Source of the DNA: a virus
Virus record (IMG/VR): IMGVR_UViG_3300044732_000869
Span: 1-33,016 of that record
DNA length: 33,016 nt
Strand: one strand, 5' to 3'
Part shown: positions 18,684 through 27,768 of the stretch, piece after piece
How the letters are laid out: each line of letters opens with the position of its first letter
How positions within the stretch are numbered: the stretch's first letter is position 1
The notes under the pieces: generated by a model
The model's database searches: none
The model's input: only the letters and a program-made list of their open reading frames with translations
Told to the model about the DNA's origin: nothing
Program-made: the position numbers and the translations under genes

Positions 18684-19597
18684 AAGTAATTGAATTTGAT
18701 GTAGTTTTTTTAAGTTACGACGAACCTAACGCAGATCTGCATTATGCTGACTTGTGTAATAAAGTACCTTGGGCTAAACGTATTCACGGAGTCAAAGGAT
18801 CAGACCACGCCCATAAAGCCGCAGCAGAAGCCAGTGAAACAGATTGGTTTATCACTGTTGATGCTGATAATATTGTAGATCCTAGATTTTTTAATATCGA
18901 CCTTGACATGAGTGATCCCAAGATACAGGTCTATGGTTGGTGCGGCCGCAATGCAATTAATGGTCTTCGATATGGCAACGGTGGATTGAAAATCTGGCGT
19001 AAAGATTTTGTTCTTAACATGAAAACGCATGAAAACTCCAACAGTGATCGCGGCCAAGTAGACTTTTGTTGGGAAGATGGGTATAGAAATTTTCCATTGA
19101 CGTTCAGTGAAAGCGTTATCACAGGATCACCATTCCAAGCATGGAGAGCAGGATTCCGTGAAGGTGTTAAGATGACTTTGCTAGACGGGGTCAAAGTTCC
19201 TCCTATGGAAATTAAAGAACGCATATGGTGGCACAATATCCATAGACTGCGCATGTGGTCAACTGTGGGTGCTCACGAAGAAAACGGAATTTATGCAGTA
19301 TATGGTGCTAGATTAGGAACATGGATGGCTAATTGCACACAGTGGAATTATGTCGATGTTCGAGATTTTGAAATACTCAGAGATATATGGAATCAATACG
19401 GTAAACCGTATGAAGATGTAAACGGTGATGGTCTAGTAGATGAGATTAAAAATTTAGGCGAAAAAATAAAAATGAGTTTGGGATTAGATTGGCCGTTTCT
19501 TGATGCGCAGCAAAGTAAATTTACTTTAGATTTGTATAATGAAACCATGAATCTCAACGACACTTATTTTAAGATGCCGGTGCCAGCCAATGTATGA
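18680..19597 (+). CDS. glycosyltransferase-like protein of a phage family (DAD motif)
   Basis: A 305-residue protein with the family signature FDVVFLSYDEPNADLHY near the N-terminus, then AKRIHGVKGSDHAHKAA, DWFITVDADNIVD (D61-A-D63), a YGNGGLKIW block and AWRAGFREGVKM near residues 155-166. The same blocks in the same order make up the C-terminal domain of the next gene. The DxD motif and the strand preceding it fit a GT-A nucleotide-sugar transferase, though this family is less well described than GT2 or GT8. It overlaps the upstream gene by four bases (ATGA) and the downstream gene by eight. I am confident of the family relationship within this window and moderately confident of a glycosyltransferase reaction. 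Confidence 0.7.
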   Translation: MKVIEFDVVFLSYDEPNADLHYADLCNKVPWAKRIHGVKGSDHAHKAAAEASETDWFITVDADNIVDPRFFNIDLDMSDPKIQVYGWCGRNAINGLRYGNGGLKIWRKDFVLNMKTHENSNSDRGQVDFCWEDGYRNFPLTFSESVITGSPFQAWRAGFREGVKMTLLDGVKVPPMEIKERIWWHNIHRLRMWSTVGAHEENGIYAVYGARLGTWMANCTQWNYVDVRDFEILRDIWNQYGKPYEDVNGDGLVDEIKNLGEKIKMSLGLDWPFLDAQQSKFTLDLYNETMNLNDTYFKMPVPANV

Positions 19598-21899
19598 TAT
19601 TTTTTATGTTTCAAAAGGCGAAGGAAATACTAAAGATTGGAATGCAATAAAGTCTAGGTATCCCCTTGCTCAAAAATTAACAAACATAAAGTCTTACGAA
19701 GAAATTCGATCTAAATCTTTTACAAAAATGTTCTGGGTAATCTGGGACGATATAAATCTTACAGAATTTAATTTATTAGATTATAAAGCCACTAAGTGGG
19801 ATGACATGTATGTTCACGTTTTTAAAAACGGAGAACACTATGATGGTATTTGTTTGTTTCCTAAATCGTTGACGATTTCTCAGCGTGAATTTCATCATAG
19901 ATTTTTTACAGCTAAAAAAGAAATTGATATTGTTGCTAGTATTCCAAAACAATATAAAACATACAGTCCTAATACATTCAACGAATACCAACACATAACC
20001 GACGACATGTTTTGGCTAGTATGGCCAGAAGTTACTGTAACTGACAAATCAATTTTTGACATATATTTTAGTCATCATAATAGTTATGACCGCAGAGAAA
20101 ATCATGTATTTAAAAATCTCTGCAATAGTGTTGAATCTTATCTCAGCGGAGTAATCCTTTGCAGCAAATATAAACCTTTATCAAATCGAGAGTTTGATAA
20201 ACAGTATGCTGTAGATAAAAAAGAGCACAACAAAGTTGTCAGCAAATATCAATACCCAGTTTATAAAATTAATTCTTATGCTGATTATTTAGAGATTATT
20301 GACAATGAAAAACAACAAATGTTTTGGTGTCAGTGGCCTAGTATAGAAATTATTGACGATACAATATTTGATTTTTATCTTGATCCTAACAATGGTGCAT
20401 TAGATTATGATAGGCAAGAAAATCATGTATTTAAAAATTTATGCAATGATAAAGAATCATATCTAAGCGGAGTTGTTTTATTTTCTAAATCTAAAATTAT
20501 TTCTAAGAAAGAATTTGATAGAAAATATTTAATTGACAAAAAAGAACATACCCGCATAGTTAGTAGGTATAGATATAATCGATACAATATTTCCAGTTAC
20601 GAAGAATATAAACAAATTATAGAAACAGAAACTCAACCTTTATTCTGGGGTATCTGGCCCGAAATAGCTGTTACAGATAATTCTGTTTTTGATTTATATT
20701 TTGATCCCAATGACGGAAAATACGATCAAGATAGAAAAACAAATCATATGTTTAAAAATTTGTGTAACGATAAAGAAACTTATCTTTGTGGATTAGTATT
20801 GTTTTCAACAACACAAGTTATTTCACAGAAAGAATTTAATAGAAGATATTTAATAGATAAAAAAGAACATGCAGAAGTTGTAAGCCGTTACAGATATAAT
20901 AGATATGTGTTATCGTCATATGACGAGTATACCGACATTGTTAAAAAAGAAACCCAACCACTATTTTGGGGAATCTGGCCCGAAATAGATATTATCGACG
21001 AATCGATATTTGATTTATATTTTGATCCCAATGACGGAAAATACGAACACGATCGAAAAGAAAATCATACATTTAAACACTTATTCAATGAAAAAGAAAT
21101 TTTTGTTAACGGTGTAGTGTTATTGTCTAAAGATAAAATAATTGGTCAAAGAGAATTTAAACACAGATTTTTAATTGAGAAAAAAGAACATGATAGATTA
21201 GTATCTAAACATTCTTTATATGATGTTGTTTTTATTTCTTATAACGAACCCAATGCCGATGAAAACTGTAACAAGTTATTAGAAATGTGTCCAAGAGCAA
21301 AACGTATTCACGGAGTTAAAGGAATTCACCAGGCGCATATACAAGCAGCTAAAATGTGCAATACTGACATGATATGGATCGTTGACGGTGATGCTATTGT
21401 CGAAAATGATTTTAATTTTAATTTAGTTATGAGTAGTTACGACATAGACTGTGTTCATGTTTGGAAAAGCCGCAATCCTATTAACAATCTAGAATACGGC
21501 AACGGAGGTGTTAAGTTATTACCAAGACAATTAACAATATCTGTTGATGTTAATTCGCCCGATATGACCACTAGCATATCGAAAAAATTTAAAGCTATGA
21601 ATACTGTGTCTAACACGAATTCATTTAACACAGATGAATTTGCTACATGGAGATCAGCATTTAGAGAATGTTGTAAACTAGCTAGTCGTGTAATCGAAAG
21701 ACAATACGAGGAAGAAACTACACATCGTTTAGATGTATGGTGCTCAGTTGGTGTTGATAAACTATTTGGCAAATATGCAATTAAAGGTGCTCAGGCAGGT
21801 AGAGAATACGGCGAAACTAACAAAAACAATCCAGAGGCCCTTAAGAAAATTAATGACTTTGATTGGTTAAAGGAACAGTTCAGTGGAATACAATCGTAA
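19590..21899 (+). CDS. five-repeat protein with C-terminal glycosyltransferase-like domain, 769 aa
   Basis: The C-terminal domain (residues 544-769) matches the preceding protein block by block: YDVVFISYNEPNADEN, AKRIHGVKGIHQAH, MIWIVDGDAIVEND (D599-G-D601), YGNGGVKLL and TWRSAFRECCKLASRV. In front of it, residues 47-543 are five tandem units starting at residues 47, 140, 244, 351 and 458, each opening (M/L)FWxxW and continuing through HxFKNL, SGVVLFSK-like, (S/G)xxEFxxxY and DKKEH segments. The opening of each unit looks like the catalytic-strand block with the metal-binding Asp pair replaced (WDD, WPE or WPS). So the units may be remnants of glycosyltransferase domains, leaving only the last catalytically intact. 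The gene is markedly AT-rich. It overlaps both neighbours. Substrate unknown. Confidence 0.7.
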   Translation: MYDIFYVSKGEGNTKDWNAIKSRYPLAQKLTNIKSYEEIRSKSFTKMFWVIWDDINLTEFNLLDYKATKWDDMYVHVFKNGEHYDGICLFPKSLTISQREFHHRFFTAKKEIDIVASIPKQYKTYSPNTFNEYQHITDDMFWLVWPEVTVTDKSIFDIYFSHHNSYDRRENHVFKNLCNSVESYLSGVILCSKYKPLSNREFDKQYAVDKKEHNKVVSKYQYPVYKINSYADYLEIIDNEKQQMFWCQWPSIEIIDDTIFDFYLDPNNGALDYDRQENHVFKNLCNDKESYLSGVVLFSKSKIISKKEFDRKYLIDKKEHTRIVSRYRYNRYNISSYEEYKQIIETETQPLFWGIWPEIAVTDNSVFDLYFDPNDGKYDQDRKTNHMFKNLCNDKETYLCGLVLFSTTQVISQKEFNRRYLIDKKEHAEVVSRYRYNRYVLSSYDEYTDIVKKETQPLFWGIWPEIDIIDESIFDLYFDPNDGKYEHDRKENHTFKHLFNEKEIFVNGVVLLSKDKIIGQREFKHRFLIEKKEHDRLVSKHSLYDVVFISYNEPNADENCNKLLEMCPRAKRIHGVKGIHQAHIQAAKMCNTDMIWIVDGDAIVENDFNFNLVMSSYDIDCVHVWKSRNPINNLEYGNGGVKLLPRQLTISVDVNSPDMTTSISKKFKAMNTVSNTNSFNTDEFATWRSAFRECCKLASRVIERQYEEETTHRLDVWCSVGVDKLFGKYAIKGAQAGREYGETNKNNPEALKKINDFDWLKEQFSGIQS
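19728..21218 (+). repeat. five tandem coding repeats inside the 769-aa gene
   Basis: Units begin at 19728, 20007, 20319, 20640 and 20961, giving lengths of 93, 104, 107 and 107 codons and a last one of about 86 before the catalytic domain. Units 4 and 5 are the most alike: 20691-20725 and 21012-21046 are identical over 35 bases, exactly 321 bases (107 codons) apart. Unit 1 is the most divergent. The pattern suggests stepwise internal duplication, with the last step most recent. Confidence 0.85.
21869..21874 (+). promoter_or_regulatory. ribosome binding site deciding a GTG start
   Basis: AAAGGA lies eight bases before GTG 21883 inside the end of the upstream gene. It supports a GTG start and a 17-base overlap for the first radical-SAM gene. 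Confidence 0.6.
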
Positions 21900-23316
21900 T
21901 ATAAAAGGCAACGAACTTAAAGAGATTAACGGTAGATATGAATCTCGATATCTTGCTGATGCTGACTACGTGTATAAAGAACTAAACAAAGTTAGTCCGA
22001 GCTTTTGTCTTGCTAAATGGTATAATGTTAGTCTACACATTCCTACGGGAAAAACACATAGTTGTTATCATCCTAGGACACATCAAGTTCCTTTAGAAGA
22101 AGTTCGAATTGATGTTAGTGCATTACATAATACAAAATATAAAAAAGAACAACGCAAATTAATGTTAGCTGGAGAACGTCCTAAAGAATGTGAATTTTGT
22201 TGGCAGATAGAAGATAGTGGTACGCAGTTAAGTGATCGTGCATATCGAAGTAAAGATGTTTACGAACACGGTTTAATAGAAGAAGCACAGTTAGTAGAAA
22301 ATCCTAATCCACGCTACGTTGAAGTAAATTTTAATCAAGCCTGTAATTTTAAATGTAGTTATTGCAGCCCTCATCTAAGTACAGCATGGCACAACGATAT
22401 TCAACATAACGGTGCGTTTATTTTAAAAGATCGTTGGCACAATGATATTAATTGGATGAAGAGTCTTAACATAGATAACGGGCCAAACAATCCTTACTTG
22501 CTAGCGTTCTGGGAATGGTTGCCACAGATATATCCAACACTACATACATTCCGTATGACTGGCGGTGAGCCATTGATGGATAAGAACACGTTCCGTATGT
22601 TTGACTATGTTAAAGAACATCCTAAAGAAGATCTGCATCTAAGTATTACTAGTAACTGTTGTCCGCCGGGTGATCAGTGGGCTAAATTTATGACTAGTCT
22701 TAAAGAGATTACAGATGTAGATGCAATTGATCATTTTATGTTGTATTGTAGTTTAGACTCTTGGGGTAATCAAGCAGAATATATTCGCAACGGTATGGAT
22801 TTTAATCTACTGTATAATAATGTATGTGATTATTTGCAAAATAGTGATAAACACAGTTTAACATTTATTATAACTTTTACCGCATTAAGTTATACAGGAT
22901 TTTATTCTTACATAGAAAATATTTTAAAACTTAGAAAACAATATAACAAAGGACGTCAATTAGTTTGGTTTGATGTTCCACAGTTATTAGATCCTGATTT
23001 TTTAAATCCTAAATTATTACCAGAAATGGTTAGTGAATTAGAACGCACTATAGAATTTATGAAATACAATCCTGAAACACGCTGGAACGAATTTAAAGGA
23101 TTTAGTGATTTTGAAATTAGTAAGGTTCAGCGTTTAATTGATTGGATTAAATCGGATACAGGTTTTAATCGTGAGCTGGCGATGGAAAATTTTTATTTGT
23201 TCTTTAGCCAGCATGATGCACGTAGAGATACAAATTTTTTAAATACTTTTCCAGAGTTAGAAAATTTCTGGAAAGAATGCGAGGTAAAATGCAAGAAAGC
23301 AATACACAAGCAATGA
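21883..23316 (+). CDS. radical-SAM protein with N-terminal auxiliary cysteines (permuted twitch/SPASM-like), 477 aa
   Basis: Starts at GTG 21883, with AAAGGA eight bases upstream. The radical-SAM cluster motif is C154-x3-C158-x2-C161 (ACNFKCSYC), followed by the S-adenosylmethionine-contacting block MTGGEPLMD. In front of this core are further Cys: C42 in FCLAKW, C61 in HSCYHP and the pair C103/C106 in CEFCW. That spacing resembles a SPASM/twitch module, which binds an auxiliary iron-sulphur cluster but normally lies after the core. The C-terminal segment (FYLFFSQHDARRDTNFLNTF, then PELENFWKEC) is shared with the radical-SAM gene at 23983. Such enzymes usually modify peptides or sugars by radical chemistry; this one's substrate is unknown. 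It overlaps the glycosyltransferase gene by 17 bases. Confidence 0.85.
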   Translation: MEYNRNIKGNELKEINGRYESRYLADADYVYKELNKVSPSFCLAKWYNVSLHIPTGKTHSCYHPRTHQVPLEEVRIDVSALHNTKYKKEQRKLMLAGERPKECEFCWQIEDSGTQLSDRAYRSKDVYEHGLIEEAQLVENPNPRYVEVNFNQACNFKCSYCSPHLSTAWHNDIQHNGAFILKDRWHNDINWMKSLNIDNGPNNPYLLAFWEWLPQIYPTLHTFRMTGGEPLMDKNTFRMFDYVKEHPKEDLHLSITSNCCPPGDQWAKFMTSLKEITDVDAIDHFMLYCSLDSWGNQAEYIRNGMDFNLLYNNVCDYLQNSDKHSLTFIITFTALSYTGFYSYIENILKLRKQYNKGRQLVWFDVPQLLDPDFLNPKLLPEMVSELERTIEFMKYNPETRWNEFKGFSDFEISKVQRLIDWIKSDTGFNRELAMENFYLFFSQHDARRDTNFLNTFPELENFWKECEVKCKKAIHKQ

Positions 23317-23993
23317 CGATTTTCATATACGGTGATAGTTTTAGCATGTCTAGTGAAGTGAGATGCACTTCGTGGATTGATCAATTACATGGAAAACATC
23401 AACTAATAAATCGATCAATTGCAGGTGCAAGCAATCATTATATATTTTTAAGATTCATGGAAGACTTAGACCGTATAACACCTGACGATTTAGTTGTTTT
23501 TTGTTGGTCTGAGAATCAAAGATATTATCAGAAAGATTCTAAGAAGACACAAGAAATTCACCAGTTGTATCATAAACACTTTTATAATCAACGTCTTCTT
23601 GAAATGCAGTCTGATATGTATTTGGATAAGATCGAAGCGGTTGTTAAAGAACGAAAGATCCGCATGTTGTTTTTCTGGGCTTTCCCTTCCGGATACGGTG
23701 ATTCGAGCAATTGGGTATCTACTAAATTTGTATCCGAGGATAGCTTAGTTTATTCGCACACATTTGAAAACGAAGTTAGGCCAGCTCTGATATATTTCTC
23801 TAGAATAGAAATACCAAAAAAATATTTAAACACAGAAGAAAAACTGCTTGAGTTTGCCTCTAAAGATATGAGACCTAATCATATGGCTAACCAAAAATTG
23901 CACGACGAACTATTTAAAATAGTAGATGATGTTTTTCATCATAGACTAGCAGGTCAAATTAATTTAAAAAACAGGTTACATAATGAGTCATAA
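23289..23993 (+). CDS. SGNH-hydrolase-like protein, about 234 aa
   Basis: Block I is IFIYGDSFSM, with the candidate nucleophile Ser in GDS at the very N-terminus. SIAGASNHYIF supplies a G-x-S-N element for the oxyanion hole, and MRPNHMANQKLHDELF near the C-terminus gives the HxxN/H region where the catalytic His is expected. ATG 23289 has GAGG four bases upstream; ATG 23313, which overlaps the previous stop as ATGA, is equally plausible and would start MTIFIYGDSF. An ATG at 23277 lacks support. SGNH enzymes hydrolyse or transfer acyl groups, often acetyl groups on sugars. Its place between two related radical-SAM genes suggests work on the same substrate. Activity is inferred, since block III is only partly clear. 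Confidence 0.65.
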   Translation: MQESNTQAMTIFIYGDSFSMSSEVRCTSWIDQLHGKHQLINRSIAGASNHYIFLRFMEDLDRITPDDLVVFCWSENQRYYQKDSKKTQEIHQLYHKHFYNQRLLEMQSDMYLDKIEAVVKERKIRMLFFWAFPSGYGDSSNWVSTKFVSEDSLVYSHTFENEVRPALIYFSRIEIPKKYLNTEEKLLEFASKDMRPNHMANQKLHDELFKIVDDVFHHRLAGQINLKNRLHNES

Positions 23994-25341
23994 ATTACAA
24001 TATATTAAAAACGTAAGAGATAGATTAAACAAAGTCGGTACGGGATTCTGTGCAATGAAGTGGTTGCACCAAACTCTGTATCTACACACCGGTGATAATC
24101 ACAGTTGCTATCATCCGCGCCCACATCATATTGGTTTAGATGAAATTGCAGCAGATCCTAGTGCATTACACAATACAAAATGGAAAAAAGAACAGCGTAA
24201 AACCATGTTAGAAGGCGGTCGCCCTAACGAATGCCAATATTGTTGGAATATTGAAGATCTACCAGGCGAGCATATCAGTGACAGAATGATACATAGTTCC
24301 AGTGATTTCAGCGAACCACTGATTGAAAAACTAGCAGAATTACCTTGGGATGCTCCGGTTAATCCTCGTTACTTAGAAGTGAGTTTTGGTAACGGATGTA
24401 ATTATCGTTGCGGTTATTGCTGCCCACAAGCAAGCACCATGTGGACAGAAGAAATCAAGAAGCATGGCAATTACGATCTAACCTATAATCAGTATGGCAT
24501 TGAGTTTATGACCAACGGAACATACTACGGTCCTAAAGACGAAAATCCCTACATTGAAGCATTCTGGAAATGGTGGCCAAGTTTAAAAAATGACTTACAT
24601 ACTCTGCGTATTACTGGCGGCGAACCTCTAATGAATCCAGGGGCTATGCAGTTTTTTGATTTGCTAGAAACAGAACCAAGTCCTCATTTAGAAATTACAT
24701 TAAACAGTAATCTAGGTGTAACCTTTGATCGTGTTGACAGACTTATTCAAAGAGTAACTAGTCTTGTTCGTCAAAAGAAGATCCGTAAATTTAGTTTCTT
24801 TACAAGCATTGATAGTTGGGGCGAGCAAGCAGAATATATGCGTACAGGACTTAAATGTGATCACTGGGAACGCAATATGATAGAAGTAATCAAGGCAGGT
24901 GCTACTGTAAATTTGATGTGTACCTATAATGTCTTGTGCGTTACTAACTTTCAACAACTATTAGAAAAGGTAATCGAATGGCGCGAGAAGTTTGGATTTG
25001 AGTCAGTGTCTTTTGATACACCGTACTTGAAAGAACCACCACATTGGATGATTAACATTCTCACAGATGATTTTATAGCACATCAAGAACGTCAATTACA
25101 ATTTATTGTAGACAATAAAAAATGGTTCACCGACGTCGAATATGAAAAAATGCTTCGTGTTACAGACTATATGAAAGAGAATCCGGTAAGCAAAGAAAAG
25201 ATTCATGCTGGCAGAAGAGACTTTTATAGTTTTTTTAAAGAAAATGACAAACGTCTAGGTACAGATTTACTAAAGACATTTCCAGAATACACAGAATTTT
25301 ATAATCTGTGCAAACAAATTTACGAAAATTATGACAAATAA
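23983..25341 (+). CDS. radical-SAM protein with N-terminal auxiliary cysteines, 452 aa, paralogue of the gene at 21883
   Basis: The core motif is C139-x3-C143-x2-C146 (CNYRCGYC), with ITGGEPLMN later. The auxiliary Cys precede it: C23 (FCAMKW), C42 (HSCYHP) and C84/C87 (CQYCW). It shares SALHNTKWKKEQRKTML and the C-terminal FYSFF...FPEY segment with the gene at 21883, so the two arose by duplication and are now separated by an SGNH gene. The conserved HSCYHPR-P-H segment between the first auxiliary Cys pair marks these two as one subfamily. Overlaps are 11 bases on each side. No strong ribosome binding site is visible, so translation probably depends on the upstream gene. Substrate unknown; a peptide or sugar is expected from the family. 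Confidence 0.85.
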   Translation: MSHKLQYIKNVRDRLNKVGTGFCAMKWLHQTLYLHTGDNHSCYHPRPHHIGLDEIAADPSALHNTKWKKEQRKTMLEGGRPNECQYCWNIEDLPGEHISDRMIHSSSDFSEPLIEKLAELPWDAPVNPRYLEVSFGNGCNYRCGYCCPQASTMWTEEIKKHGNYDLTYNQYGIEFMTNGTYYGPKDENPYIEAFWKWWPSLKNDLHTLRITGGEPLMNPGAMQFFDLLETEPSPHLEITLNSNLGVTFDRVDRLIQRVTSLVRQKKIRKFSFFTSIDSWGEQAEYMRTGLKCDHWERNMIEVIKAGATVNLMCTYNVLCVTNFQQLLEKVIEWREKFGFESVSFDTPYLKEPPHWMINILTDDFIAHQERQLQFIVDNKKWFTDVEYEKMLRVTDYMKENPVSKEKIHAGRRDFYSFFKENDKRLGTDLLKTFPEYTEFYNLCKQIYENYDK

Positions 25342-26533
25342 ATCCACTTACTGTGTGAATCCATACATGAATCTAAGTATTCATCCTAAAGGCATAGTTA
25401 AAACATGCTGCATGAGTACTCGAGAATTGGTTACTGACTCAGGGAAGACTACCATTAATAATGCTAGTATTTTGGAGTTTTGGAATAGTAAAGATCGTCA
25501 ACAAATGATTAGCAATCTTAATAACGGGGTTAAAATACCGGAATGCACATTTTGCTGGCAAGAAGAGGAAGCCGGCAAGGAAAGCAAACGAATTAGAGAC
25601 AATAAAACGTATGCAAGTATTATTACTGATAGTGACATGTTACCAGTAGTTGTAGACCTAAGTATGGGAAATCTATGCAATATAAAATGTAGGATATGTA
25701 GCCCAACACACTCTACTCCTTGGATGATTGAAGAAGCTAGTATACATTTTCCAAATAATAAACAAGCATATTTAAAACAACCGAGGTGGCAAACTGTTAA
25801 AGATAGTTTTGATTACGAAAATAAATTTCTGTGGGATGATATTACTGCATTATTGCCCAATGTAACTAAATTTGATTTTGCCGGAGGCGAACCTTTTTAT
25901 ATCGAAAAACACTGGAGTATTGTAAACAAATGCGTTGAGGAAGGGTGGAGTAAAAAACAACACATTCATTATAACACTAATGGCACTATCTACCCAGAGA
26001 AATATATGTCATTGCTAGAAGAGTTTAGACTTGTGGATATACAAATCAGCAGTGATGGTGTCGGTAAGAAATTTGAATATTGCCGTCATCCAGCTGTTTG
26101 GGAAGAAGTAGAAGAAAATATTGATAAGTTTATTTCTGCAAAAAATAATAGCAAAACTGAATGGTTGCTATCTGCTTGTATTTCTGTTTCAGCATTTAAT
26201 GTATATGATTTTTTTGAAACATTTGAGCATTATGCCAGCAAGGGCATCGGTATATATGTTAATATGGTGCACGATCATCATAGTATCAAAGTGTTGCCTT
26301 GTGAATTAAAACAATCAATAATTAATAGACTCAATGCATCTGAATCTAAATATCTGCCACAACAGTGGAACAATGATAGAAATATGGTTATACAATACCT
26401 ATCTAACACAGAATTTTTTGAATCAGACTGGATTAATTTTTGGGCAGAACTCGAAAAGCGAGATACAATAAGAAAAGAATCTTTCAAAGAGATCTTTCCT
26501 GAATATTTCAACGAAATTAAAAAATACTTATAG
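25331..26533 (+). CDS. radical-SAM protein with N-terminal auxiliary cysteines, 400 aa
   Basis: The core motif is C116-x3-C120-x2-C123 (CNIKCRICSP), followed by FDFAGGEPFYIE, a GGEP block. Auxiliary Cys come first: C8 (YCVNPY), C26/C27 (KTCC) and C72/C75 (CTFCW). The opening YCVNPYMNLSIHPKGIVKTC closely resembles the usual C-terminal SPASM opening, but here it is the N-terminus. The C-terminal end FKEIFPEYFNEIKKYL recalls the ends of the two preceding radical-SAM proteins. It overlaps the upstream gene by 11 bases. It is shorter than the two preceding paralogues and has no HSCYHP element, so it belongs to a different branch. Function in peptide or glycan modification is inferred. Confidence 0.85.
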   Translation: MTNKSTYCVNPYMNLSIHPKGIVKTCCMSTRELVTDSGKTTINNASILEFWNSKDRQQMISNLNNGVKIPECTFCWQEEEAGKESKRIRDNKTYASIITDSDMLPVVVDLSMGNLCNIKCRICSPTHSTPWMIEEASIHFPNNKQAYLKQPRWQTVKDSFDYENKFLWDDITALLPNVTKFDFAGGEPFYIEKHWSIVNKCVEEGWSKKQHIHYNTNGTIYPEKYMSLLEEFRLVDIQISSDGVGKKFEYCRHPAVWEEVEENIDKFISAKNNSKTEWLLSACISVSAFNVYDFFETFEHYASKGIGIYVNMVHDHHSIKVLPCELKQSIINRLNASESKYLPQQWNNDRNMVIQYLSNTEFFESDWINFWAELEKRDTIRKESFKEIFPEYFNEIKKYL

Positions 26534-26541
26534 GATATAAT

Positions 26542-27768
26542 ATGTGGAATGATGCAGTAACACAGGTTCATTGGGAACCAACAGACAAATGTAACAGTGG
26601 ATGTTCTATGTGTCCAAGATATGATTCAAAAGGTTTTGAGATAAGCACATTAGAAAATAAAGAATGGACTTTAGAAAGTTTTAAAAAAGCATGGTCTGTA
26701 AAATTTTTATCGCAATTGCAAAAGATACTTGCTTGTGGTAACTTTGGTGATCCTTGCGCCTGTAGAGAATTTGTAGACATATATGAATACTGCAGAGAAA
26801 TCAATCCAGGCATGGGGCTTGCCTGTAACACTAACGGTAGCCTTAGAAATCCAGCATGGTGGAGTCGGTTAGGGGCTGTGATGCGTGAAGATCAAAATCT
26901 AGGTAACTACTGTACGTTTAGTCTAGATGGACTTGAAGACACAAATCATCTTTATCGTCGAAATACCAACTGGAAAAAAATCATGGAAAACGCCAAAGCA
27001 TTTATTGATGCTGGCGGTGTTGCTCATTGGGATTTTATTGTATTTGAGCACAATGAACATCAAGTTGAGGAAGCTAGAGAACTAGCACGTTCTATGGGCT
27101 TTAAGAACTTTAACGTTAAAAGAACTACCCGTTGGGCAAAATACAAAGACGGTGTTGGGTCATATCCTGTTTATTCCAAAGGCATACACTTGTATGATCT
27201 TAAACAACCCAATGAAGATAAATTCAAACACAACTTTGAAGATTCGCAATACTTCAAGCAGAGCAAATATCAAAGTATCACGCTGAATGATTTTAAAAAT
27301 ATGGTAGGTATCAAGAATGGGGACATGAGATTTGTAAATGGAAAATGGGAAACTATTGATCTAGATTCACTTAACATAGCGTGCCGCGCAGTCAAAGATG
27401 CTAGAATGCATCAACCGCACAATGAAATATTTGTAAGTGCAGGAGGACATGTTGCTCCTTGTTGTTTTTTAGGTTCCGAGCCTATGATAGATACCAAAGT
27501 TAAAGACCGAGACGAAAATTATATCAGTATGATTAATGCTCAAGGTGGACTACATAGACTTAATATGCATATCAACGATATCTACGACATACTGCAATTA
27601 GATATTTTCCAGAAATGGATTCCCGACACGTGGGATAACGAAAATGGTAATACTTCAATGCGTCCAGCGAAATGCGGACAATGCTGTGGTGTAGAATTTA
27701 ATGGTCTCGATTTTGGAGAACTTGGAAACAAAAAAGATTCATACATTATCAAGGAAAACAATGAATAA
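26542..27768 (+). CDS. radical-SAM protein with conventional C-terminal SPASM/twitch-like region, 408 aa
   Basis: TAGGAT precedes the ATG. The core motif is right at the N-terminus: C17-x3-C21-x2-C24 (CNSGCSMCPR). Instead of a GGEP block it has GNFGDP, a variant found in other radical-SAM families. The C-terminal part has Cys C281, C307/C308 (HVAPCC), C378 and C381/C382 (CGQCC), as expected for one or two auxiliary iron-sulphur clusters of the SPASM/twitch type. This is the reverse of the domain order of the other four radical-SAM proteins here. An eight-base gap separates it from the upstream gene and it overlaps the downstream one by eight bases. The substrate cannot be read from sequence. 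Confidence 0.85.
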   Translation: MWNDAVTQVHWEPTDKCNSGCSMCPRYDSKGFEISTLENKEWTLESFKKAWSVKFLSQLQKILACGNFGDPCACREFVDIYEYCREINPGMGLACNTNGSLRNPAWWSRLGAVMREDQNLGNYCTFSLDGLEDTNHLYRRNTNWKKIMENAKAFIDAGGVAHWDFIVFEHNEHQVEEARELARSMGFKNFNVKRTTRWAKYKDGVGSYPVYSKGIHLYDLKQPNEDKFKHNFEDSQYFKQSKYQSITLNDFKNMVGIKNGDMRFVNGKWETIDLDSLNIACRAVKDARMHQPHNEIFVSAGGHVAPCCFLGSEPMIDTKVKDRDENYISMINAQGGLHRLNMHINDIYDILQLDIFQKWIPDTWDNENGNTSMRPAKCGQCCGVEFNGLDFGELGNKKDSYIIKENNE

